Shown here piece by piece: positions 1 through 11,330 of a stretch of 64,000 nucleotides of DNA. The stretch comes from Agelaius tricolor. Its lineage: Eukaryota; Chordata; Aves; Passeriformes; Icteridae. Numbering within the stretch: the stretch's first letter is position 1; every line of letters starts with the position of its first letter. A program made the position numbers and the translations under genes. The notes below the pieces were generated by a model. That model was given only the letters and a program-made list of their open reading frames with translations, was not told the origin of the DNA and ran no database searches. The DNA lies in contig JALJCS010000004.1 in NCBI GenBank assembly GCA_023055355.1, positions 24,402,744-24,466,743 of the forward strand, given 5' to 3'.

Positions 1-385
1 CTCAAAAAAGAGATCATAACCTCTCCGAATACTCCAAACGTCTTTTCCATTTTTGTATTTTCTGGATTTTTTTTCTGTATCGTTCTGTCTCTGATTACAT
101 GGGCTGGTACTCCATAGAAGCTTTTTAAATCAGTGATGCCAGTGACTTGCCTTATTGTCCTATAATAAGCAGTAAGAAACTGAAAAAGACAAAAATGCAT
201 CTCTTGCAGATGAAATAACAATACCTAGTTTAAATGTAATGTTTGTTAAGTAGGTTTCTGGATATGTTCTTCATCTGTATTCAAAACCTTTATTTTCTAT
301 ATGGCTTACTTTTTCATTTGCTGTTAAAGATGTGTAGGGAGATAAGATGACATCATTCAACATCTATGTTCATTTGGTAATGCAG
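1..385 (+). other. PIP5K1B intron (partial)
   Basis: This AT-rich sequence lies upstream of the first tail exon. No coding exon of the kinase core is recognisable in it on either strand, and no repeat is obvious. Confidence 0.7.
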
Positions 386-541
386 CTCTAAAGCCTTCAC
401 CTTCAAAGAAACGGTGTAATTCCATCACAGCCCTAAAGGCAGCATCACAAGAAATAGTGTGTGCAGTTAGCCAGGAGTGGAAGGATGAAAAGCATGGCAT
501 TCTTGCTGAAGGACAAAGTTATGCCAGCCTTGATGAAGAAG
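386..541 (+). CDS. PIP5K1B: PIP5K1B tail exon A
   Basis: The acceptor is TGCAG at 381-385 and the donor GTACGG begins at 542. The exon enters with two bases of a split codon, reads A-LKPSPSKKRCNSITALK, then AASQEIVCAVSQEWKDEK and GILAEGQSYASLDEE, and leaves one base (G). That base joins CA of the next exon to make Ala, giving the family sequence SLDEEALGS. The segment is basic and serine-rich and follows the kinase core in the human protein. No start codon is expected, as this is an internal exon. Confidence 0.9.
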
Positions 542-3500
542 GTACGGACTTTCAAATGAACAACCTGAATTATGTTATTAAAAATTTTATATAAGCTCTA
601 GAAGTCCTGTAACTAGAACATTACTAGTATGGCTAAACTCTCAAAATAAGAGTCAGGTTATTCTTAGGGAGAGAGTAGTTAGTAATATTTGTCAAGATGG
701 ACCTTCAGAAGCAAGACAAAGTCAGAACCAAAGTTCATAGTATGATGTTAAACTTTCAGATTTCAGGACATCCTGAAAAAAGGTATTCAGGCCAGGTAGA
801 AAATTTTGGCCAGAGACAATGTTATCCTTTTCACTGACCTCTAAAGAAGCATATCACATTAAGTGTTTTGAAGCTCAGTTCATGTTCCCAGATGTTTTTT
901 TAAGAGATACAACTTTGCCCCTTTCAGAACTTGCCTGAAGCCATGATGAAAGCAGAGCCAATTACCTAATCCAATCTGATAAATGAGCCCTGGGTAGCAT
1001 GAGAATAGTCCTCAGACTGAGAAGAATTCATAACTCATACCTCTGTTTAATATTTGACTTTGGAGTTACTCTGTATTCTGCTGAATGTACTTGTTAGCAG
1101 CTGAAATTCACTCTGTAATATGAAAGAGTGTGGGTTTGGGCATATGAATAATACCATCTCATCAATTCAAACATTAGGAAACTTCAAGAAGCTTATGAGG
1201 GCACTATGGGACTTGATGTACTTACATGAAGATTCTTGGGCTAAATTTAAAATTAAGTTTGTTAACATTGTTCTTTATTTCTGCATATGCAGCACTAGGT
1301 TCACACCACCAGCCGGATCTAGTGCCAGGCACTCCGTCTCTGTTTGAAGCAGCTTCCTTGGCAACCACACTTTCTTCTTCTTCCTTGAATGCAGATGATC
1401 ACTGTCAACGTGATCAACCTACACTCTATTCTAGCAGGTAAAGGCTAGAATCCTATATGTTAGAGAATTTTCCTCTGTTTTGCTAGAAGTTTAACATTGT
1501 GCTCGACAAACGGGGGCTCTGCAAAATAAGAAACAGAAGGGGCAAGTGTCTCTGTAACTCAGTCTTTAACCTTTCCAGTGAAGGAGGGGTGCCAAAAGCT
1601 TGTAGGATTTATAATGTATTTGTTTGTAATTATACATATTGTAATTGGGAATCATGAAATAGAAAGCATAAATGTGGTGAAAAATGTTATATGAATTTTT
1701 CTTCATGTTCCAAAACTAAATTGAATATCTAAACTTTGCTTGGGCCTTAAACCGTACCATAAGGTCAGGGTAGGAAGTAGTCCTTATAACTTGGCTGTAG
1801 ACAGAAACAGCTGCAGAAAGTGGTGATGTGCTAGGAAAATGAAAAATTGTTCTTTATTCTGAATGTACAGTGAATGTACACTGAATGGTCTGCTTTAAAT
1901 TCTTCCATAACAACCATTTTCTGAAGTAAATTTCTGTGAAACTTCATCCACGGGTGTGCTTAGAGCCTGTTTGATTTTAATCCGGAAGTATAAAAACAGG
2001 AATGTCTTAAGAAAAGTTGTGCAGATGCTATTGAGCCAGGTTAAATGTGATTTGAGTTGTATTTGAATATATTTCAGCTGTGTCAGTTCAGTACCATGCT
2101 TAAGCGGGTACATCTTGCTGGGAGATTGTAGATGCCTGTATGCTCCCTTGTGAACCTGAAGTGTGCTGTGTTGTGTCACCTTGCCTGCTTGCAGATCTCT
2201 TTACAGTGTATTGAGCCATTTCTTTGCCTGTTTTCATCAAGAAGGGTAGCAATTCAAGCATCTTGAATATTGTTTGGAAAAATTTGGACTGAACTCCTCA
2301 ATGTATAAATTTGACAAACACACTAATGTGCCAAGATGTAGTTCTTTCCTGTAAACTGCATGTTGCCCAAAAAATCAAGTTATTTTAAAAGCAATCTTGA
2401 GACAGTAGGTTTTTACATCCTGTTAAATATTTGACAACTGTAGTTACATAAAAAGTAAAATGACTTGCAGCATTACTCGATGATAGTGATATTTACAGCT
2501 TCCACTTCCATTACGTTGAAAAAAATTTCACCGATGTGGCATCTTCTATATGCCTGATAATTTGCTATAAAAATTGGAATGAAGCATGTTTTGGGGTGTA
2601 ATGAAGATGAAGTTTTTATTGCAGAACAAAAATTTTTCTGCACAAGCTTTAGGAAATAAAACTACTGATGAATAAGCATTAGTAGAAATAGATCTCATTC
2701 ACTTCAACTTATGTTACCTATAGGACTTCAATATTCATGATCTTTCACAAAGTTTTTTCTTTGATAGAAATAAAGTTATAGAGTACTTTAAGCATCAAAT
2801 AAAATACAGAACTGCTTTGTATCAGCATCAGTCAGGAAAAGCAAATGGTGAAGTTGTCTGAATTAGGAGTTCAGATTTAAGGTGTTTCAAATATTCCTTA
2901 CTCTCTAAAAAATTAACTGTAAAGAAAACATATAAGTAATTCTACTATATTGTACTGTAAACATACTCCAAAATAGCAGGTCTACACTATGATTGCACAT
3001 CTAGACTCATTTACTTCCCAGTAGTGATGCAGTCAATTAAATAACCTCTAATCCAAGGCAGCTATGTGATTAGCATGGGTATCTTAAAAAATCAGGTTGT
3101 TAGTCCTGGTATGGACTTCATCATCATGAGAGGCCACATTCTCTGACAAATTAGACCTGGTACCAGCATTCACAGATGTGTGGTTCTCTCCACATCTTCT
3201 GCCAAAACATCTACACTGTAGCCAAGAGATCTGCCATACGGGCTTACCAACTAACATCTTTGCTGGTCTAGGTATGCCCTCTTCAGCTAGGGCCTGGAGG
3301 CAGTTTTTAATTCTCATTATTAGTTGTGTGTGTCACAATTTCAGTATGTACAATTCATGAGGATTAGCTTCCCTGTCATAGCTAGGAGTTAAGAAAGCTG
3401 CAAAGCATGCTCAGTAATGAACTAATTTCCATAAGATTCTGGGCACCTGCTGTTTTGTGCCCACTTCTTTTGGCATCAGTTCAGGGAGGTCATTCCTTCT

Positions 3501-6500
3501 TCTTGGCACTAAAAAATATATACATCTAAAGTTTTGCTTATGTTTTTGTGGTTCACTCAAGGAACTTCAGTCCTCTCATAAAAAAAGCTAGCAGGGAAAT
3601 AAACCCACAAAAAACCCCCGTGCTACAATGATGCAGTGAATTGTAGAGTCAGATCTGAGTTTTTTCTTGCCAGAATTCTTCTTTTGAATATTAGAAAATT
3701 ATGTGATGCAGGACTCATCATTTTACCATTTGTCTCTGATAAAACAGAAAGCTTGGAGCAGTCTTTGAAACAAAGCCTGAATTAAAGATTTGTTTACAAA
3801 TGTGAGCCTGCCTTCAATCTTTAAATATGTAGTTGACTATGACATTGTGCTTTGTTATTTATTAGAATTACAGTTTGGCATCGTCTTCATCAGGCTTTTT
3901 TATTGTGATTCAAAGTAACATAGCACAAGGTAGAGAGTACATTAATTTGCTTGTAACCTGTCAGAAATTTCTGGTTTAAGGTAATAAAGAACGAGAGTCC
4001 TGTGTGCTTAGTAATAATGTGATATTTGTACATCTCCTTGACTCCTACTAATGAGCAGTATGTGCCCATACTACTTAGAAAACAGATGGTATTATTTTCC
4101 TCATTAAAAAGAGAGTAATAATACTTTTCGATACCTTGAAGCACACACCGTATTTCTATTTGGGTTTTTTCTTCAGAATTACCCTCTGTTATCCAATGTA
4201 ATACTTCCCCAAGGAGAGGCAAATGGCTTATAACTTAAGAAAGGTGATCAGCACCCTCTCTCCTTGAGAGTGCTCAGCATCTGTGGGTAGAAAGGGAGAA
4301 ACTGCTGCTGCTGAGGTTAAGCAGACGGAGGTGACTTGCTGAGGTGGAGCCAGCTCTTGATGCTGTGTCTTGTGAGGAGGGCTTTTGTAAAGCTGTCTTG
4401 GTGCAGGTTAAAACTAGCATAACTAATTGGTATACAGTGCAGAGAAGTGTTTAGGGACTTATGATTAAAGTGAAAAAGAGAGCAGTCATAAACATACAAC
4501 TTATTAGGAGTGTTTTTCCAGGCTGCAAGCTGATTATTTTCACCAAGTTATTCTTCAGTTGCTGAAAAAGTAGAGGAAACCCAAGGTGCTATCCAGACAG
4601 TGTGAACAGGAATTAGTAAAAATGAAAGATTCATGGAGAGGGGGAAATGGCTGTATTTTTCAGCACAAAAAGGACTGGATCTAAAAACAGAAGGAAAAAG
4701 AAAAAAAAGACAATCATGACATATGCTGTTCAGTAAATGTAGGCCTTCTTGTATGTCAGAAGACAGCTGGTGTCTTTTCCATGAAGCTGTTTCTCAGTCA
4801 AGTGGTTTTATCCTAAGTAATCTCAAGTATTCCTTTAGTAAAAGAACAGAATTGACAATTTATTGCTTCTATTAAAATTTTCAAATATTTTCTATTCCTC
4901 AAGTAGGTTTATATTTGGTGCAGAGATATTTTAGTACCTAAAGGGTCTGTTTTCCACTAGAAAATGTAATTATTAGTCCAAAACTACTTCTTTGAAAGGG
5001 TTTATCTGTTTTATCTTAGGAAATGTAATACTTACATATTATATTAGGGATTATTTTTATAGCAGAAGTGATAACAGATATTTTCCTCTTCCAGGAAAAG
5101 TTTTCCTATTTAGTACTGATGAATTAAATTAAAGATGACAAATCTGAATGCCCTAAGCACTGTGACTCTTGTCTCACTTGACATGGCTTTTAGAATTGCA
5201 AAGAGCTGAAGAAGGTCAATGGTGCTTCTGGAAATGTTTGAAACTTGCTTTAAAATATTTCAAAATGTTTCAAACTGTAGATGTTTTACAATTCTTGTTT
5301 AAATAGCCCAAGAATATAGAAAGTATTCTTTCAATATATTTTTCAGCAGGTCTCATGGGACTCTCCAGTCCCAAACCCAAACAAAATCCCATGATGGTTA
5401 AAGGGGTGCTTTACCTCCCTCTTAAGAGCAATGCCAAGATGCTGTGATCTATATAAGGAGGACTGCTGAATTCTTCTGATACATCTGAGCCTAAGGAAAA
5501 AAAATCTACATGAAATCTATTTCTTCTTTCTCTTTATGCATTCTATACCTCATTTCTGGAAGATGTATATGTAGTCTGGACTTCTGCCTTCTCCTTCTTT
5601 CTTTCTTATCTATGTATTTTTCAATTTTTTGTCTTACCTTTGTATTGCTGTTTCTTGGTGGAGACCACTTGGAATTTTGGAAGGCTTTGAGGGATTGTGG
5701 GTTTGTTCTCTTACATAGTCAAGCTTCCTGAAGCATCCAGACCTTAAAATGCTGTTCTGCTATTTTTTTCCAGTGACAGGGATTATAGTTTTTTTTCTGT
5801 TGTAAGGAATATTAAGCACCCCTTTTGCCAGTTGGTGTTCTACATAAACAAACTTTTGTGTGTTAAATTTCAATGTTCTCTCTGTCCAGACACTACTGTT
5901 AGCTTCTGAAGCTTAGACAACTTTGTTTGAATCTGATTCAAAGTGGACTAAATTCACACATGCTTCATGATTGGGTGGAAGAAAAAGGCTTGAATGCTCT
6001 AAGACTATGAACAGATGCACTGAGTCACTGGGGGTATCCCCATGGGAAAGAAAATTTGACTATGATTGAAACAACGTATAATTGTTGCTTAAAGTAAAAC
6101 AAAGCTTTCCCAGTTCTCTAATGATGGAATTATTTTTGCTTCTTTTTTTCTTTCTTAATTAAGAACCAAGATCAAATAGAATGTTTTAGCCAGAGGAGGG
6201 CAACAGCATAGTTGAGCATGCTCCTTATGGCTGGTCATTACTGAATGCAAGAAAATACCTGTAAAAGTGTTTGGGTTCTTTTGGGTTTTTTTTGGGGTTT
6301 TTTTTGCTTGGTTTTTCTTATTCAACCTAAGAATTAAGGATGAGAACTCAGTGCACTGTAGAAACTGTATTAAAACTCTGTTCCTTTAAACTGCTCTTTC
6401 TGAAACACTGTGTGTGAGGGGATTTCACTTCTTTCCTGTGCCACCCCCAATATCGTTTTGCCTTACCAATCTCATTGAAATCAGGCTGAATTAAAACTGG

Positions 6501-8445
6501 CAATAAATGCAGCTATGATAATGCTATTGAAGAAATTTGAACTTCAGTTACCAACTGCTGACAGCATGTGTATTGCTGTTAAGAGATTAATTACAAGATT
6601 TTTGGTTTTACTCTTTTACACTACTCAGTAGAATTCAAGTTACACATATGAGAATAATGCTAAGTCAATGGGACCTAGGTCATCCAAGTACAAGAGAAAT
6701 AGTCTTGCTTTTGAAAAAATGTCAAGTGCATTACATGATAAAAGGAATGTAATGTGGTGAATGTAAAGACCTGTTCCAGTATGACATTGATTCATTATTT
6801 TGTTGAGCATTTGAATCTCAACTTTACATGCTAGTTTCTGCATGTTGAATTGTGCATACTAGTTTTGCTCTTTCTGAAGTTCTGTCCTATCTGAAATATA
6901 CTTAAAATAGTACAAAGAGAGGGGAAAATTAGTCATAGCTGGACTGATGGCTGTAACCATGTCTCCATACCAAGTTAAAATTCAGAATTTTGGCTTTTCA
7001 CCTTGTCTATAAACAGGTAAGAATTTCTAAAATATGTCCCTGCAGAACTGACAGTTGAGTTTTCAAGGCAGCCTGGAGCCTAATTTCTGGCAGCTAGTAA
7101 GATAAGTGATAAGGGACATCTGAGTCCATTAAAACACCTTTGAGAGTTTCGGCTTTGTTGACCAAGTGTGTTACAAAATGAGATTTGTGTGGAGATGCAT
7201 TTGCAGTTTCACATTATTTCTGTAAGGCAGAGAACAAAAAATCAATCAATGAATAAAGTAATAGAATGCACCTGCTCTGTAAACATCACTCCCTTGCATA
7301 GGTGTACTAATTACAATATACTCTTGTTCTCCCACTTTTCCTTCTGAACTTATGGCTGCTAGTAAACTGTGTCTGCATGGAAAAATCCAATGTTACTAAT
7401 GTTACAATATGCCTAATTGCTTACTCTTTTTTCCCCCATTTTGAATTACAAAATGCTGCCAAAATTTACACCATGCGTAATGTGGAAATAATGCATTTTG
7501 AGATTAATGTAATTATGTGACATTTACTGTGACATAGTTTAATTCATTAAATAAATATTGAAACTCAGTAATAGCATTACTTTCTGATAAAATTTTAGTA
7601 AATGCGAAAATAAATTGTGCAATTAGTCAAATATGAGCTTCCTGTTATCTAATCATTGCCAACATATTTGTTTATTTGCATTCCTTTTTTCCAAGTATTT
7701 TGAAGATTTTCATGTTTAATAGAGAGACTTATTTTAAAATTTTCAGTTATGACTGAGCTTTGTAACTTGGGGTTTTGGTTGACTGTACTCTCCCTTCTCT
7801 TTGCAGTAAAGGGTTACCTTCAAGTTCAACATTCACTTTGGGAGACAGTGCCATCTATTTGACTTCAGAACAGAGCACATTGGAAATGGAAAATGATAAT
7901 GCTTCAGTTTTGGATGTCTACTTAGTAAGTTGTCAAACTGTTTCTAATGGGCTTTTTTTTTCCCTGTAATTGCTTTGACTCAGGCTCAGTAAATGATTAA
8001 AATCAACTTCAATCCAGAGGTTTATTGAGGTTTTTTTTGTATGAAACATGCATAAGTTTGCATAGGTATGATTTGCCAAAGCAAGTCCCTAAAGAATTTA
8101 TATGCATATTAATTATTGCATTAATAATGAAGTATGCCAAAACACCTTTCAGTTTTTCTCTAATGGTAGGTGGTCTTTTCTGCTGTTTCCTATTGGAGAG
8201 AAAAAAACCAAAACCCAAACCAACAAAACCAACAACAAAGTCTTTCCTCTTCATGTAGAATACTTCACAATATAGAAATAAAAATTTCTCTGGTTGGAAA
8301 GTTCTGTGTTTATGCCACTGATTTTGAAGCCAGTAGAGCTCAGTGTGAAATACATTAATGGCCCCCTCTTCTGATTTGAAGGGTTGTCCAATTGTGACAG
8401 CTGATTAAAAATGTATCTTTTCTTTACTTTTTCAGTTCCTAGTAA
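386..8445 (+). CDS. PIP5K1B: PIP5K1B, 3' part: C-terminal tail exons (partial gene)
   Basis: This is the end of the gene for type I phosphatidylinositol-4-phosphate 5-kinase beta, which phosphorylates PI4P to PI(4,5)P2 at the plasma membrane and controls actin and vesicle traffic. The kinase domain lies upstream of the window. Four coding pieces splice in frame: 386-541, 1293-1437, 7807-7924 and a last piece holding the stop (best choice 8443-8445). The joined tail, about 140 residues, contains SPSKKRCNS, SQEWKDEK, SLDEEALGS, PDLVPGTPSLFEAASLATT, KGLPSSSTFTL and DNASVLDVYL. These closely match the human PIP5K1B tail as I remember it; PIP5K1A and PIP5K1C tails differ. Every junction has GT-AG and keeps phase (1, 2, 0). 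FXN follows 12.5 kb downstream on the same strand, as in human. The identity is firm; the exact last residue is not. Confidence 0.92.
1293..1437 (+). CDS. PIP5K1B: PIP5K1B tail exon B
   Basis: The acceptor is ATGCAG ending at 1292 and the donor GTAAAG starts at 1438. The exon reads ALGSHHQPDLVPGTPSLF, EAASLATTLSSSSLNADD, then HCQRDQPTLYSS, and ends with AG. That AG completes a Ser codon with the T that opens the next exon, giving YSSSKGLPSS; human has YSNSKGLPSS. The phase match across a 6.4-kb intron supports both borders. ATG codons shortly upstream are not starts, since the reading frame is entered by splicing. Confidence 0.91.
1438..7806 (+). other. PIP5K1B intron before exon C
   Basis: This 6.4-kb AT-rich intron is bounded by GTAAAG and TTTGCAG. 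It contains a short G/T-rich tract at about 6267-6317 and no recognised exon, RNA gene or transposon. Short open frames on both strands lack similarity to any family I know. Confidence 0.75.
7807..7924 (+). CDS. PIP5K1B: PIP5K1B tail exon C
   Basis: The acceptor TTTGCAG ends at 7806 after a pyrimidine-rich stretch (CTCTCCCTTCTC). The donor GTAAGT at 7925-7930 is near consensus. The exon encodes KGLPSSSTFTLGDSAIYL, TSEQSTLEMENDNASVLD and VYL, and ends in phase 0. Human PIP5K1B also ends in DNASVLDVYL as I recall. If the intron were retained, translation would run on for 14 residues (VSCQTVSNGLFFSL) to a stop at 7967-7969. Confidence 0.9.
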
Positions 8446-8810
8446 GCAATTTATCTGACTGCTGAAAGATAACGCCGAGTATATATTTTGTTGTCTTCAT
8501 ATCACCTGTGTTTCAGATGTTCTCTAGCTCACATTCCACAGACATAAAGGCAGTAGGCACCCAATTCAATTCCCAACTGAATGAAGTTTTTTGCATCTAA
8601 TTTTTTTAGGCTATTCTGAAATTGTCAGTATAAATGTAGGTGGCAGGTATGTTAAACTTGGCCTTTTTTCCCAAAGGCTTATTTTCATAAATCATAAACG
8701 ATTCTGACATTATTCTAGTAATATTTCCCCTTGACTGTCATGGCAAGAATTGTACCAGAGATGAAGAATCAAAAGAGGAAAATTTGTTAACATTTCTAAT
8801 AAATGTTTTA
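8443..8810 (+). other. PIP5K1B: PIP5K1B terminal exon: stop codon and 3' UTR
   Basis: After the pyrimidine-rich TTTTCTTTACTTTTTCAG there are two AGs seven bases apart, at 8434-8435 and 8441-8442. Splicing to the second gives TAA at once, so the protein ends in DVYL like human. Splicing to the first gives nine more residues (FLVSNLSDC) and TGA at 8463-8465. The first polyadenylation signal downstream is AATAAA at 8798-8803, followed by T/G-rich sequence, so the mRNA probably ends near 8.82 kb. The exact ends are inferred. Confidence 0.55.
8798..8803 (+). terminator. Putative PIP5K1B polyadenylation signal
   Basis: This is a canonical AATAAA, the first after the candidate stop codons, followed within 30 bases by T/G-rich GGTTGTTTCC. 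It lies about 110 bases before the antisense CR1. It is a plausible but unproven 3' end. Confidence 0.45.
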
Positions 8811-8913
8811 CAGATACATGGTTGTTTCCTTTCTAGATAAAATTTATTGCATTTTTTATTTTTCTTATCCCTAGAGTTACCTGATCTTTGTCTTAAGAAA
8901 TCCATACTATCTT

Positions 8914-9180
8914 AGAATCATAAAACAGCTCAGGTGGATGGAGCTTCAAGAGATCATCCAGTCCAACTTCTTGCAGAAAAGGGAGCCTAGATAAGATTAT
9001 CTAACACCCTTTTGCACGGCAGCTTAAAAACCTCCAGCAACTGGAACTCTGCCACATCCCTGAAGAAGTTGTTTCAGTAATTATTGCCCAGAAAAAATAA
9101 TTTCTTGTGTTCAGATGAAACACGTTTGTGTCTGATCTTACACAAGATGAAATACGTTTGTCACATTCTCTTTTTCTGTA
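8914..9180 (-). mobile_element. CR1 LINE 3' fragment (antisense)
   Basis: The stretch begins AGAATCATAAAACAGCTCAG and continues with CATCCAGTCCAACTTCTTGC, CCTCCAGCAACTGGAACTCT and CCACATCCCTGAAGAAGTTG. These are diverged forms of the reverse complement of the avian CR1 3' end. In the usual copy the series is an ATAGAATCATAGAAT start, then ATCATCTAGTTCCAACC and a lead to CCACAACTTCTCTGGGCAACCTGTTCCAGTG. It is 5' truncated, as CR1 copies normally are, and clearly old. The right edge is approximate. Confidence 0.75.
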
Positions 9181-9229
9181 GGCTGTGCCACTGATGTTTT
9201 TTTCTTTCTTCTTTAGTCAGTAATGCTGG

Positions 9230-9790
9230 AATGCGTATAGTACTCAGTTAATATCTACTAATTTAATAGCCCAGCACTCTTAGGGGAATTGTTGTCTGTC
9301 CTGCCTCCACTGACACAAAACAGTATCAAGTACCAGTGGCCCATTAGGTGTAGAATGCTTGGTTCCTCCCCCTGGGCAGAGCATCTCACAGTGGGATGAC
9401 GTAATTTTATCAGTCATGCAGTGAGGCTTGATGGCCCATTAGCAGAAGATATCCACCTCCCCGCCCCCACCCCCTGGCCCCGAGGGAGTTATCAGGGGTG
9501 AGTCATGGAAGAGATAAAGAACACTGCCCCACCTGGTTTTAACAGATGGTGATAGAATACATACTTTTGTTTACATCTTGCCTTGCAACCTAAGGCAGCA
9601 GTTAAGCAGAAGCCCAGGGAAGACAATGGCCCATTATTAGACCAGGCAGGGGAAAAAGTTAAGATAATGCTGGCAAAACAGAGCTTCTCAGTACCTTCTT
9701 TCCTCCTTGTTCAGCGGAGTGGCCAGAACCAGACCGTAGCTCCCAGGATCAAGCAGCTACAACTACAGACATATTGACCTATCAGTATTG
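9230..9790. repeat. LTR-like dispersed repeat segment (probable avian ERV relic)
   Basis: This block between two CR1 pieces is unlike its surroundings. TGGCCCATTA occurs three times (9337-9346, 9432-9441, 9627-9636). A C-rich run (about 9461-9481) is followed by GTTATCAGGGGTGAGTCATG and AACACTGCCCCACCTGG. The composition and phrases resemble solo-LTR sequence seen widely in songbird genomes, but I cannot name the family from memory, and I see neither clear TG...CA ends nor a target-site duplication. No retroviral protein can be read here. It could be another kind of dispersed repeat. Confidence 0.35.
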
Positions 9791-9814
9791 ACAACTACAG
9801 ACATATTGACCTAT
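9759..9814. repeat. Tandem duplication, 24-bp unit at 32-bp spacing
   Basis: The 24-base unit that begins ACAACTACAGACATATTGAC occurs exactly at 9759-9782 and again at 9791-9814. The spacer is CAGTATTG. It sits at the edge of the LTR-like block and may reflect local slippage at the junction with the following CR1. Confidence 0.9.
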
Positions 9815-9829
9815 TGGCCTGCAAAGTGC

Positions 9830-11330
9830 TCAACCCACATAAATGCAAGGCCCAGGAGGGGATATACAGCAGAGTATCAGCAGAAGTGGCTGATAGTGTT
9901 GCAGGGCCACTGTCCTATCATTTTTGAAAATTCATAGAGATCAAGGGGCATACCTGATGACTGGAAGAGGGCAGATCTCATACCTGTCTATAAGAATGGC
10001 CCAAAAAAAGACCTAGTATCCTTACTGCAGTCCCTGGGAAAGTGGCAGAACAAGCCTCCTAAGAACTATTACCAACTAAATGAAGGAAGTGACTGGGAAA
10101 ATCCAGCACAGATTTATCAAAACCAAATCATGCCAGGCTAACCTGATCACCTTTCTGAAACAAATTACCATATTCAGTCAATAATGAAAAAACAGTGGAT
10201 GTTGCTTGCCTGCACTTTAGTAAAGCATTTGACATATGTCCCACAGCTAGACAAATGTCAAATATAGATTGGATGGGGGTGATCCATGAGATGAGCAAGA
10301 ATCATCTCATAGGTGATCAGCTTGTTTTACTGAGGCTGGCAGCCTGTCCAAGTGGGGCCCCCTAAGGATCAGTACCAGGCTCCAAGTTGTAACATCTCCA
10401 TGAATGATCTGGATGATGGGAGCAAAAGCACACTCACCACGTTTGCTGTGTCACTAAACTGGGTGCTGAGGGGGACTCATCAGCAGGGAGAGTCACCTTA
10501 CAGAGATATGAACAGGCTGGAAGATCGGGCCACAAGAACTGTGTAAAGTTCAACCAAGGAAGCGCAGAGTCCTGCACCTGGGAGCACAAAACCAAAGAGC
10601 CTGGCCAGGCCAGGTCCCATGAGCTGTGGGACAGCCTTGCCAAGAGGAGCCCGGGGGTCCCAGTGGACAACACACAGACACCAGGTCAGCAGTGACTGCT
10701 GCAGCTACTGAGGCAAAGTGGATCCTGATGCATCCATGGGGGCACTGCTAACAGAGAGGGATGTGACCATCCCACTTCACCAGCGCTTGTCAGACTGCAC
10801 ATGGAGTAGTGTGCCCAGTTCTGGCCCCTACAGTTCCAAAACAGATGTGGATGGACTGAAGATGAGTCAAAGGAGTGCCATAAAGGTGGTCAAGGATAGG
10901 GAGAACTTGACATTTGAAGAAAGAGTGTAAAAGTTAGCTCGTGTCAGTCCACAGAATTTTCAGGAGGGACCTCAACAAGGTTTTCCAAAACTTAAAGGCA
11001 TGCAGGTAGTATGGAGACCCTCCTTTTCTCTAGAGGCAGTGGATACAAGTTGTAGTGAGGGAGGTCTCCTCTCTATGTAAGAAATAACTGTTTTTACAAT
11101 GAGAATGATTCAAGGAGAATGATTTACAATGAGCATGATTTTATAATGATGAATGATTCACTGGATCAACTTCCCCAGGATATGTGGTAAAGTCCCCATC
11201 ACAGGAGGTTTTCAAGATGCAGCAGACAGTGATGCTTGATAATCTCATCCAGGCTGCCTTTCCACAAAAGGTTAGGAGGAATTAGATAGCCTCTTATGGT
11301 CCCTTTAGCCTGGGCTGATCTGTGGTTTTT
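9830..11330 (+). mobile_element. Decayed CR1 LINE, sense orientation (reverse-transcriptase end of ORF2 and tail)
   Basis: Phrases typical of CR1 ORF2 occur in order. Near 10.2 kb, TTTAGTAAAGCATTTGACAT corresponds to the reverse-transcriptase motif F-K-AFD. ATCTCCATGAATGATCTGG(ATGATGGGAGC) lies near 10.4 kb. GCGCAGAGTCCTGCACCTGG lies near 10.56 kb, GTCCCAGTGGACAACA near 10.66 kb, and TGTGCCCAGTTCTGG(CCCCTACAGTTC) near 10.81 kb. Further on come GGGACCTCAACAAGG, a Glu/Gly-rich end, and a tail with GGTTTTCAAGATGCAGCAGA. Frameshifts and stops interrupt it throughout, so it makes no protein. Several hundred bases look deleted relative to a full CR1. It is an old, inactive copy. Confidence 0.8.

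Noticed and set aside
1120..1441. ATG-initiated frames over PIP5K1B exon B
   Set aside because: The ATGs lie in the intron; the true frame is entered through the splice acceptor at 1293.
10352..10930. Frames of 60-80 codons in the 10.3-10.9-kb region
   Set aside because: They are fragments of the decayed CR1 ORF2, interrupted by stops and frameshifts.
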